Under the pieces are notes generated by a model. It did no database searches. It was not told the origin of the DNA and saw nothing but the letters and a program-made list of their open reading frames with translations. A stretch of 64,000 bases of DNA from Ascidia mentula (Eukaryota; Chordata; Ascidiacea; Phlebobranchia; Ascidiidae). Below are positions 38,101 to 50,600 of the stretch, piece after piece (position 1 is the stretch's first letter; the number at the start of each line of letters is the position of its first letter). A program made the translations under genes and the position numbers. Where the stretch lies: the NCBI GenBank assembly GCA_947561715.1, contig OX387200.1, positions 12,836,501 to 12,900,500 on the forward strand, read 5' to 3'.

Positions 38101-41100
38101 TCAAAAAAAAATTACTCAAAACAATTTACCTTGTCAATCAACATTTGACCGGTGGACTTGACTGCCGATATTCGATCACAATGCACACTTAGATCTGTTT
38201 CAAATGTTTCATGCTTCGCAAGTAAACTCTGGGTGGCTGCAAAAGAATCAGGGACTTGTTGTGACTCAACAACTGCCTGTTGTTGTCCTATCCAGCTGGA
38301 TTCCTCCTCAAGATTGGCTCTATGAAATAATCATGTAAGTTTAAATATTTATTGTCAGTCCTCTAATAATTAGCTTGGACAGAACTTTACTGGAAATCAA
38401 TTTTGATGTTATGTAATAACCAGGTTTGCCATACAGTCCTTCGTTTTAAGATTTGTCCTTATTTTGGAAGTCGCTGTCTAAAATTTAGCATCACTGAAGA
38501 TAAATTACATTTCTTTTCAGCCATCCTTATTTTCAGTTTCACATTGTTAACAGCTGTAACAACAACAAAATCAAAAGAAAACAATATGCAACATACCTGA
38601 ATTGTTGAAAGTTTTGAGCTTGCTTCAGCCTCAAGCTTCGTTGACCACTTAAGTCTTTTAACCAATTCCATGTGTTGTTTAGGTTATTTATGCGTTGATC
38701 AATTTCATCATGAAGTGTAACTGAACCTTCTTTGATTTTATTGCCAGATTCCTAAGAAAGTCAAATTAAGTAAGCCAATTATGTTTGTTGAATTTATATT
38801 GTCGATCAAACATCAGTACAGAATTTTTTTACCATAAGTCTTTCAATATTTGGTTCGTGGGACACAATTTCCGACACTATTCTTTTCTGCTTTTTGCACA
38901 AGTTATTGATACTTGTGAGATCCCGACCACAATCATCACTGCTCACCAACAACTTTTTCTCACTAAAACATCCAGCACAGCAATTAAATCACCTTACAAA
39001 AGGAGTAAAATACTTGATATTTATTTTCTTCACCTTATCCACGATTCTTCACCAGCTATTTCGTACAGCAACTGATGAATAGCAAGTGATTCTTGTAGCT
39101 TTGCATGTCTACAGCGTGTCAACTCCTTAATGTTTGCAAATCTGAAGACCCAACAAAGCAAAATAACAAAAAACAACATCTAAATAATTGCATTTTTAAG
39201 AAACCCACCTAGTCTCAATTTGTTCTCTCTTTGCTTCTACATCAGTACTATCCAATGCATCTGAATCATTCGCCTTTTGCAAAAGCATGCTTGCATGATG
39301 AGATAATTCTTTTGCACGATCTTCATGTGCATCCACATCTGCTTCAAGCAGTTTCTGCTTCTTCAGCAAATTCGACACTGATGTGACATCTTTTCCAACG
39401 TCCTCTGATACCAACACTGCCTCCACCTGATAATTTGTGTCTTTAAAAGTTACCAAAAAGCAAGAACAATCAACTTTTGAAGAACACCACAAAAAATATT
39501 TAATTACAAAAATCTTTTTTACCTCTGACATCCAAAACTCCAGATCTTTGACGGCAGTGATAAAGTTTTGTTGCTGGTTTGCTTCTTTCAGCTTGCTGCC
39601 CTTTCCTGCTGATTTGTGGAGCAAGTTCTGCCAATCTGTTTCCAACTTTGCAATCCGACCCTGCAACCACACAATGTTCATAATAAAACCATGAACTAAT
39701 CAGCAGTCAATTAGCAGAAAGTTTATACAAACTCGAAAACAGAATTCATAAACTTTTTTTTGCATTGCGTATAAGCTGCAGACAGATGGCCACTGTTTTT
39801 TTTGCATGTTTGCCAGTTAGGAAACTGCGACATAGATTGTCACAAAAACAAAATAAATTTCAGAAGGAAACAACTCTGTTAAGGGAATGCCACACATATT
39901 GGTTCATCGAAAGGGTACACAACACACCCGAAGCACAAACGAAAATGTAGAATAGTTGACACAAAGAAAATTAATCGAATGCTTGTGCCAAAGTCAAAAT
40001 AAGCATAAAGTTCAAATATGTTTTTATGCCCCATTCTTACCACAGAGCTTTATTAAAGTCTTTAAAGTTCATTATCATGCTTTATTAGTTTTCAAATACT
40101 TTTTACGTAAGATACAACACACCTGGACAGCATCTTCAGAGCCAGCACACTGATGAGTGTCAATCAGTTGTTGTCCAACATTAATCACACTTTGGATACG
40201 TTCCTTGTTAGCGTCAAGTTCAGCCTCAAATGCCTGGTGCTTTTGATGTTTGCTCTGGTGATAATATTTACAGCAAAAAGCTCAAAGTTTTGGAAATGAA
40301 AGAAAAAGGGGTGCATGGCTATTATAATTCTACGGATTCCAGTGGTGGAAATATAATGCTGCCAAGTTTAAAATATACATTAAAATTATGGTATTTTTTT
40401 CACTGCATGCAATGATGAATTAGACTGTTAAATATTTGTACCCATACCAAGCCACTTTGAATGTCCTGGGACCAAAATAACATTGGTTAAACATTTCAAG
40501 TAAATAAACATGTTAAAACATAGAATGAACCTGAATGTTTGAAGGATCCTTGTAACTGTCATCTGTAGCAGTTTGAAGTTTGTCGGCAATCCAAGCATCA
40601 GCCTCATCAGCATCTCGACTAAACTGTTGAAGAGTCTGCGTTTCACCAAGTCGTGATCGCTTCTCAATCAAGGCATTTTTCAATTTATGCCATCTGTTTT
40701 TAATTAATAATATTGAATGACATTGCCCTGCTTGCATATCTTGATTAATAACAGATTCCTTACCTTTGCAACATACTTTCGGTCTTCTCTTTAATTTGGT
40801 CACTTGCATAATGTGGAGGCTCAGATTCCATTAGCTTTTCAGATGTTGTCTGCAGACTTGATATTTTAGCTTCTTGCAAGCCAATGGCACGATCAAAGTC
40901 CTCATGCTTTTTAATAAGGGATTCAACAGAATCCAAAGAGTCCCCTAAGAACACATTAACTAAACTAAGAAACAAACAAGATTGTAAATGTAATTAAATA
41001 AACAGACCAGTTTCTTCACTTGCCAAAAAGTCCTCTCTTGCTTGCATCCAGTTTTCTGTGATGTCACAATCTCGGAGAAACAAGTGAAATTTCAGGCATT

Positions 41101-44100
41101 GTTCAAGCAAAACATGTCCAGATGCCCAAGCTCTGAAACAAACAAATACCCACCGAATATTAAAGTGGATTTTTAGAGTGTTGAAATGAAACACGTTGCC
41201 CTCTAACAATTAAAGATTTTTTGTAATTATTAGGACCAACCCAACAAAACATTGTTTGCATATAAGACAACTAGCAATAACGTACTTCTCCAACTCTTCT
41301 CTGCCTCTTGATGTCTCTTGAATTGCTGCATCAACATCAGCTGCAGCAGGATGATCAGCACGAACAAGAGAATCTGCTTGCTGCTCAAGGACGTGAAAAG
41401 CTGGTGACCTTGCATCCATGTCTGCTCTATATTCCTTCAAATGGTATGTTGTGAAATTAACCGGAAGCCACAATTTAAATTTACAAATACATGTAAAAAG
41501 AAGTTTACAGCAAGAAAAAACAAAATCTGTTGACAAAACTTTGAAAGTCAATGACTTTGATGTTTCAAGAGCCAATGGCATGACAAAAAAATAACATGTG
41601 ACCTAAATTTCTTAATGATACACATTGCCATGTAGTACTACTCTTTCTAAGGCTTATAATAATTGTTGGCAAACTTCATTGAGGTTTTGAAGAACCAACA
41701 ATTCATGATAATATGAAACTTGAGATTTTGCTGATGTATATACTTATAAAGTAATTAAACAGAATTGATATCTGATCGGTTTCACAGTATTTTTAAAGAA
41801 AAATTTCAGGTATCGGTATCGGATGAAAAATACCAGTGTCGGACAATACCAGTGTCGGACAATCATAGTGACGAAAGATGATAAAGAGATTTACATTATG
41901 GAATGACAGAACAGTAACAACACAGCTTTTTGTGAGACTAAAATGTCATCTCTTAAGTAAATTAATGTAGTGTCACTGTTGGATAAACCTAAGTCAGGAG
42001 TGTCTGCAGTTTGGTATTTCATGTGACCCAGGGCTGTGATTTAAAATAGTGTTGTACAAGGCCCACCAAGGTTTGATTTAGGCTTGCAGACTTGGTTTGC
42101 AACTTCATACAAGTGTAAAAGAAAATACACATTTATTTCATGGTTAAAATCACAAACCCAAGGGCATTTTCATCTGAATAAAATTGGCCCCCAAAACAAA
42201 ATGTTTGGACACCCATAACATAAGGTAAGGCTATTTATTTAATAAAACAGGTATATGTGTTGTATATATTAGTGTCACACTTTGACAGTATTTAACCTAT
42301 AACTTTTGGAGATTCTTGGACATTTCTAGAAGTTAATTTTAAAAGAATATTTTTAACAGAAGTTTAGGAAAAATCTTTTTACTTGGTGACGCTGTAATAA
42401 GGCCTCAGCACCAGGGAAATCATCAGCAACCTCTGTATTTCCAACTTGACTTTGCACATGGCTTAACCACCTTTGCAACTCCCTATAATCAGCAAAAAAA
42501 TGCTGCAGCTCAAATGAGTCAGACAGAGATCTTTTTCTTGTTTCCGCCTAAATATTATAAAAAAACATTATTTATGCACAATACATTACAAATTTTTTAT
42601 TTGTAGCATAAAAGCAATACCTTTCCAACCAAATCATTCCATGCTTGATTTATTTCAGAGCGCTTTGTTTGAATTGCATCAGACTGTTCTGGGTGCTGCT
42701 CAGTTAGATGTGAAGCAACAGCATCAAGGGAATGAACTTGTTCTCCTAATGCAGCTAAGTCCCTTTCCAAACCTTCATGTTTTCGTTGCAATGCCTGGAA
42801 ATACAGTTATGTACAATACAACTAGTCAGAACTGAAAGCAATTCATTCACATTTTGGACAAGAGTACTAATACCCATACAGTGCAGGTGTACATAAAACA
42901 GCATATGAATTACTTTTTGGAAAATTGTTTAAATCCAAACAGTTCGAAAACAAACGTAACAGAAATATGTTTATGAGCATAGGTTCATAGCTTTCATACT
43001 TCCAGGATGGTGGCTATATTGTGAATAATTTGTTATTATGACGTAAGCAGGAATCGCATAACTGTCTCTGAAATTTATTGCATGAGGGATATTTTCCAAA
43101 AAGGCCTTACAACAAAACAAATTCAATTACCTAGGTGAACTTATCTAACTAGGTCAACATTTTTTGTGTTTGTTGTGTAAGGAATAAGCGCGACACATTT
43201 TGTGCAAAATAATTATTTCCAACCTATTTAGTTTTCTGTTAGTGACTCATAATGTCTAACACTTTTCCACAAGATGGTTTTGGTAAGATTGTTTGAGATT
43301 AGGCAGATTAATCTTTAAACCTTTCGAATGGAATGGTTGTGTGGTGCGGTTTCCGACAGATTTGTGTATCAGCCTACTTAAATTGTTTGAAAATAGAAAT
43401 AAAACATTGTATTTGCTTATATGGTCACAGATTTAGTTCATACAATTATCAAACAAGACCAAATGATTTCCAGTGCCCTCACTCTGAGGTCCAGAGGAAT
43501 TGGAACTTGCTGGAGAGCAATTATAACTAATCTACTTTATTTTTGTACATTATACACATAGATAAAACAGGCCATAGGGTTAGCAATAAAAATATGCCTA
43601 ACCACATAACTGGACGGGGTGTTTATGGCTGGAAACCTTCTTCTTACCTGAACAGTTGATAGGTCTGGTCCAACATTGTCATTGTTTAACGCTTGGCTTT
43701 TTTCATCTATCCATTCATGAGTTTCATTAGCATCTCTAAAGTTTTGTTGTTTGTTTTATTATTTTGAGATATTTCTTTAATCACCATAGGCATAAGCCAT
43801 CATTGGAACTTATCTGCCAACCTGAAGAAGCGCTGGACCTGATGTGCAGAACCTAAATTGTCATTTTGTGTCTTTACAACATCATGCAAATCGCTCCAAG
43901 CTTTGTTAAGATTCTGTCAGCACAAAAAAGGGATTTTAAATCATTGACAAAGACTAATAGACTCTGTGTGTACCAAGCACCATAAACCAATAGTCTAGGT
44001 CAGTTGAGTTGCACAAACAAACTTGAAATCAAGTACAGTGCATGATAATATTGGCAAATATCCTGTCATTGCAAACAGTAACAAAATTGTGTTACCACTG

Positions 44101-44650
44101 AACAGCAGTGCACCAATCCTTACCCCCACTTTTCCATTAACATGTGAACCATATGAGGGGTGATCAACCTCATCATCAGAATCCGATGAAGTTGATCCTT
44201 CCCTACTTCTGGTAACTGGAAGTTTCAGCAGTGTAGCTTCATTGTTCAGTTCATCCACACGTTTTTCACGAGCCTTAAGGTCCTAAAGGCGCAGATTGGA
44301 AAAAATAATGTTATCTGATTGATTTGCAGAAAAACATAAACATAAATGTTCTTTTGGCAGCACCGGGCACTGATGTATACAGATAATCCGAACTATTAGG
44401 TTTGGGGTTTGATTTCACTTTATACTCTTCTACCTTCTGAAAGTCATCAAGTTTTTTTTGTAGTTTTTCGACGTGCTCCAAGCCACCTTGTTGATCATTA
44501 TCTTCTTGAAGTTGGTATGATGCAGCTAGTACATGTTTTTCATCCACCCACTTCACCATATCATCACATTCCCGTGCTAAAGCATGTTGCCTGCGGGAGT
44601 GCTCTAGCATGCCATGACGTCTTTTACATTTCACTTTTAGACTCTCATAG
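35109..44650 (-). CDS. SPTAN1: alpha-spectrin exons 23-50 (repeats 9 to EF-hands)
   Basis: Exons in order: 44434-44650, 44124-44282, 43822-43913, 43648-43735, 42621-42794, 42383-42547, 41286-41434, 41008-41132, 40764-40944, 40531-40693, 40123-40254, 39523-39660, 39209-39426, 39034-39141, 38833-38962, 38597-38751, 38130-38319, 37933-38067, 37765-37866, 37520-37656, 37218-37407, 36598-36908, (36484-36501 optional), 36105-36189, 35866-36032, 35606-35806, 35391-35538, 35109-35234. Similarity to vertebrate alphaII is strongest at the C-terminus, where long identical runs occur ([33 protein letters not shown]). Exon 24 carries the insert [19 protein letters not shown] where vertebrate alphaII has its calpain/calmodulin loop. 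Confidence 0.9.
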
Positions 44651-47600
44651 CTATAAAATAAGTTAAATAAATAGGAATGATATCTTAAACAAAGATGTTT
44701 GAGCCTACTCATTTTCAATTTGCTTTTGGCATGCCAAGATAGTTTTTTCATTTTTTTCCAATTCAGCCACTTGTTCTGTCTCATCATCAGTATCTTCCCT
44801 GTTTTCCTGATGTTCATCATCTTCAACTAACTTCAAGCTAGCAGAAGGAACAAATCCCTGCTGTTCCATCCTCTCAACTTTCCACCAATCCTAATGTGAA
44901 AAACAAACAATAAATAAGAGATGGACTAAAAACTAACTGATGGATACAGATTAATGACAATTTTAAACAATTTAAAAAAATATGTCAATCCTCAATAAAT
45001 ATTTTAATTTTACATTTATGATATGTAACCTTATTATACGATGACAAAAGAGTCAGAACTTCATCTTTTTTCACTGTGAGTTCCCTTGGGGATTTTTCAT
45101 GATACTCATGAAGTACAATCACTTTTCTTAGGGTTTCTTCCTTTGCCCACGGACTTTGCAGCTGCAAGAGTATTAACTTGATAACTGTGTATATCAAAAA
45201 TTAAAGAAAAAAAGTTGTACTATATGGACCTTGCACTGTTCAGCTTCTGTCCTTAAGAAGGTGATGTTTCCCTCAAACAATGCAACATCTGCCATGAGGG
45301 CATCGTGTTTCTTAACAAGCGACTCGGCAGAATCCTCATCAGCACCCACATCCAGTGATGATATGATTGCTTGCTTTTCCTAAACAAAAATTATGTGATT
45401 TTTTTAATAAGAGAAAAAAATGACAACTGTCGTTTAACAGTTTAGCTTTGCTTCGAAGAAACAACACTTCGTTCAGTTGATAGTTATTTAAAGTAGTAGA
45501 GCGGCAAAAGAGCAAACATTAGAAACAGAATGTTTGGTAACTGAGATACCATTGTTTGATGTATCTGAGCAGAAAACTTTCCAGTGAAGTAGTTTTGAAC
45601 AAATACTATTATGTATTCTTCGACTTTCCTTTTCAACAATAATGACCTATCTTAAGTCTATATGACAAGTCCACTATCTCAGAAACTAAGGTGGAAATCG
45701 TCAGGACCACTTGCAATTGCAACAGAATGGGAAATGATTACCAGAATCAATTCACAAGTCTATATGACAAGGTTATCATAATGACTCAAACCCATAGCAA
45801 CAATAGATTGCACAAAAACAAAACATACAGTTTCATATCACAGCAACCAAAACAAACTATAAGATAAAAAATGTTTTCCATGTTAAAATGTTCATCATTT
45901 TAAGTCAATGGTCCTCAACTATAGGTCCACAGTGAAAAATAAAAAAACCCACAAGAGTTTTCAAAAAACTAATACCCTTACTGCTGATTGGGCAGATCAG
46001 AAATCATAAAGTGTACTAATGATGTTTTCATAACATTTTGTCCTCTCTTATGGAAGTAGCCAAAAGTTGGAATCAACATCAAAACAGGTCTTTAAATTTG
46101 TCATGGGTGATGTCCCGTTTTTTCATTTATTGCTATGCTAATTTTTTGTGTCCTTTTGATATTTCTTGGGACCACAGAGAATAATTAATCCTGTGGTTCA
46201 CAAACTTAGACAAGTTGAGAAGTCTGTGTATGATTGTCAAAATAATTTAATAAAACCAAAATCGTCAGTAAAACTTGCCAAGGAAGTTCAGATACACAGG
46301 AAAAACAATGGCTTTTCACAGCACCTACTGTACATTACCAATACACAGATGCAATAAACTATGTAGTAAATTACAATAGTATTTACCTCAATCCAAATAT
46401 GAGCATCATTTGCATTTGCCAAATATTTCTGTGCTTCAATAGAATTAAGTAAGTCTTGCTCACGAGTCTCAGCACCTAGTTTCAGCTTTTTCCATTCACT
46501 GACAAGGTTATGTGAATAGGCATCTGCTTGTGTGGCTTCAAAGTGTCCTACATGTAACAAAGGTAATGTAAAAATATCCTGTATAGACTAATATACCAAA
46601 TAAAGAATAGTCACCTTCATCAATAAGTTTGTTGGCTCGAGCACAAACTTCATCAACTTTGGTTTCATGTGCAGATATTTCAGATTGCACAATTTTATGT
46701 TTACGGAACAAATTTTTTGCACTCATATAATCCTTGCCTATGGCAGACACAGGTGGTTACAAGTGGTACAACTTATTAACATTCATTTTTTAAAGTCATA
46801 CTAACCAATGTTTGGTGTTGTGACAATTGGCCATTTGTCTTGTATCCACTCCATCTCATCCTGGATATCTCTAAACAGCTGCTTACTTTTCTGAGATTCC
46901 AGAAGTTTTTCTCTTCTTTTGGCCATTGGAATCTGATTTCAATGTAAGAATGCAACTTTTAACACATGCAACAACAGAAAAGCAGAAGTGTGGAATTCAG
47001 CCATGAAAACCAATTTGCTTGAAACATAATTTTTCGATTCATTCCCAATATTAAACTAAAAATGAACCAATTGACCAGATTGTAGAATTTAATTGGCTGA
47101 AACTAGCTTTCACAATCAATATTCAATATTTGTACCATAGGATTTGTATCATAGGATTTTATCTCACATTCCCTTTTTACTCGATTATAAGCCGCCCTTG
47201 AATGTTGGCCATACGTAAATGTCAAATGTAATGTTTAGTGTGCTACAACAAGTATTGTTACCAAATATACCATTTAAAATTGTTAGTTAAGTTGATAACC
47301 TTGTACCATAAAACGTATCGGCAAGCAAGAATTTTAATGAAACATACAGCTGCCGATAAAATGATGGTGTGACATTAAAAAATGTGAGAATCAATTAAAT
47401 GACAAGTGCTTGAAATTTTCTAGTACTGGATAACTCGGGATGAAACAATCTCATTTTTGTACCATGTTGAACCACTGCAATTTATTTTATTTTCTAAATT
47501 TATATTTTGGTTTTAGTTTTAAGGCTTGTACATACTTGTGTGGGCTGTTGTTCGTAACAACTAACTGGCCTACCAATTCTTTAAATATTTGTCAGCAATC

Positions 47601-50600
47601 CTAAAATAGTTAAACCGCATTGCCCTATAATGTTGTTTAGTTGCAGTTTCAGAAAAAATTTTTAAATACAGCCATCGCAAATAAAATAAAAAATCTGCTG
47701 GTCCCGTGGTCGGTAATGTCTAAATTATACTATATCATGCTCACTTGCAAGCTGTTGTATTTTTCAACAAGGTCTTCCTGCTTGTGCATAATTTCCACAG
47801 AGTTAAAATGATTATTTGCAACATGCTGTTTTGCCAAAATTTCTATTCCATCAACACGTTCCTAAATACCAAGTACCATGTTAATATGAACAACATGTAT
47901 AACATATAGAGAAAATATACCTTATGAACTTGAACATCAATTTCTAACAGTTGATGTTTTTTTATTAAAGTGGCAACCGATGAAACATCAACACCCAATT
48001 CAACAGAAGAAACTGCAAGTTTGGTTTCTTCAGTCCAACGAAGTAGTTCAGACACAGAACGATTAAAAACTTGCTCTTCACATGCATTTGACAATTTGCT
48101 TCCTGGTATATAAATAATAGATGTGATGACAGGAGTCGAATACATGTTGAAAGATAGAATTCTCAGTTCGCCACTGTTTCCAATGAAAGCTTTAAATGTT
48201 ATTTAATTGTTGTTGCAAAGTATCGCTAACAAAAACATGTGTGCTGTATTCATGTTTGAAATCTTACGAAATAGACTATAAATAGTCTTGGCCGTTTGGT
48301 CAGCAAAGTCGGCTGGCTGATAGTCTGTCTGCAGCTTATACACCAGACTATAAATGTTTCAAAAAGTACTTTATACCCCTCTCTTTACAATCGTTGAGCA
48401 ACTTTTGCCATTTTTCTTCCACTTCAGTGGCCTCAGTCTGAATTTCATCATTGGCATAATGATTAGCGGCAACAAGTGACTGGGCATCATTCAGACAGGA
48501 GTCAATGCGACCTTTACTGGAAAATACTTCCTCCTCAAACACTTTATGCCTTTGCAATTTTCCTCTGATATTTATTGGATCCTATTGATTTTTTCAAGAA
48601 AATTTGGCTTTCGATCATATTATAAATAAAAGTATTTCATCATCATTGTCAATTTACCTGATAGGAATCATCATTTGCTGTTTTTCCTTTTTCTGCCATC
48701 CATGAACACAAGTTTCTTGCATCCCGCTGGAATGACCTAAACCTATTGGCATCATCCAAAGTTCTGGCCCTCTCTTGTATACATATTTTTAACAACTCAT
48801 GTCGCTTCAGCAACTAAACATCAAACAAAGGAAAAAGTTAAGATGAACATCACACAAGGGAAAAAACATTTCAGTAGGGTTTTGAACCACAACATACATT
48901 ATCCCGCCGAAAACTAATTTCTTCTGATGCATAGTGGCCTCTGTCAATAAGTTTTGTTGCCACTTCATCTACAGAATTAATTTTTTCCTCTTGTGCTGCA
49001 GCAGATTTGCTAAAGTCATCGTGCTTTCTTATAAGGGTTTGAACAGAATCCAATGATTCCCCAAGATCATCTTGAGCAATTAAAATTTCCTAGAAGTACT
49101 AAATTAATACAAAATCTAAATTCTATACCTTGTACATTATTACCTGTGTTGCAAGCCATGATTCTGCCTGCTCAGCATCCCGGTTAAATAATGCCAAATG
49201 AAGGCATTGGTCATACAGCGCCTGTCGTTCTTCCCATAACTTTAACAGTTGTTCATGTTTTTTCATCAATTCATCAACTTTTTCTGGTATAATACCTGGT
49301 GCTTCTGAAGTCCTTGTTTGAATGCTAACAGACATGTTACAAATATTTGGCAACATATTGGACAAAAAACATTTGTGGTCAATACTAAAACAACAACAAC
49401 ATTACAATCACAGGACAACTGTACCAAATAACTGCAGATCAAGTTTGGTTTATTACTTGTTTTTTTCTTTTTCATTATCTGAATCGGAGGAAGACGATGT
49501 TGAAGATTTTCTGGAAGATGCAACAACTTCAACAACCACAGTGACAGCAGCTGGGTGCCTCTCAGTGATTAATCTGTTGCCAAATTCGTCAGCATGTCTA
49601 AAGCTGCTTTCCTGAGCAGCAATCTTGCCCTGTATATGCATAAACTTAATTTTCTTCAGTACACAAGACAGTTTATAGACTAACTCTGTGTTCTTGGTGT
49701 TTGTCAACAAGCGCCTCTGCACCACACACATCTGTTGCAAGCTCATTAGCCAAAATACATGATTCTGTTTCGTCACACCAGATAAGCAATTCCTTGCTTT
49801 CAGCCAGAAAGCTCTAAGCAAGTAACTCTTCTTTTTAAAAAATACAATATATTCTCAAAAAAAAAAAATATGATTAATTAGAAAGTAATAATGATTAACA
49901 ATGTTTAGGTTAACGTTACCAATAAAATACTTTTCCTTCATCAAATTATTATTTCAATAAAGAAAAAAGTTTGGAATGCCCTAGCTTACACCATGATATA
50001 ATTTTGGAGATATTTTTTGTGGGGTGGTAACAAGTGCCAGTGCCATAACCAACTTAGTTAAATAGGTGTAACTCTTTTGTTGAATTGTTCAATTACATTT
50101 CACAAAAAGCAAAACTCACTTGCAGATCGTAGCTTTCTTGTAACCGACGTTTTCTCTCATTCATCACAGATTTGACACAGTCCCAATTGTCAATCATGTC
50201 TTTGCACTGAATAGAAACTGAAAGACTGTGTTCCTTTTCGATTCTTGCAGCTTCTTCGGAAAGTTCAGAAACCTGTACACCACATAAAAAGATCCCAAAA
50301 TAAATGAAACTTTAGAGAAATAGTGTTTAAGAAAAATGAAGAAGCTGTAAGAGCATACAAGTTTGCAAATTACAGTGCTAAAGTTAGCAACAGTCCCAAA
50401 TCCGTAACCCAGGTGGCTGTTACTTGAGGTTTCTAATTAATTGCCATCAGGCCAGTTGGCAATTGGCCCACAAAAAATGCATTTCAGCAAATGAATAGCT
50501 CACAGCAGCATCCCTGTCAGAGATGTAACAAAACCTAATAAATTAAAAACACATCAAATTCCTGATAAACTGTGTAAGTTCCAGAATTACATCAGGCTAA

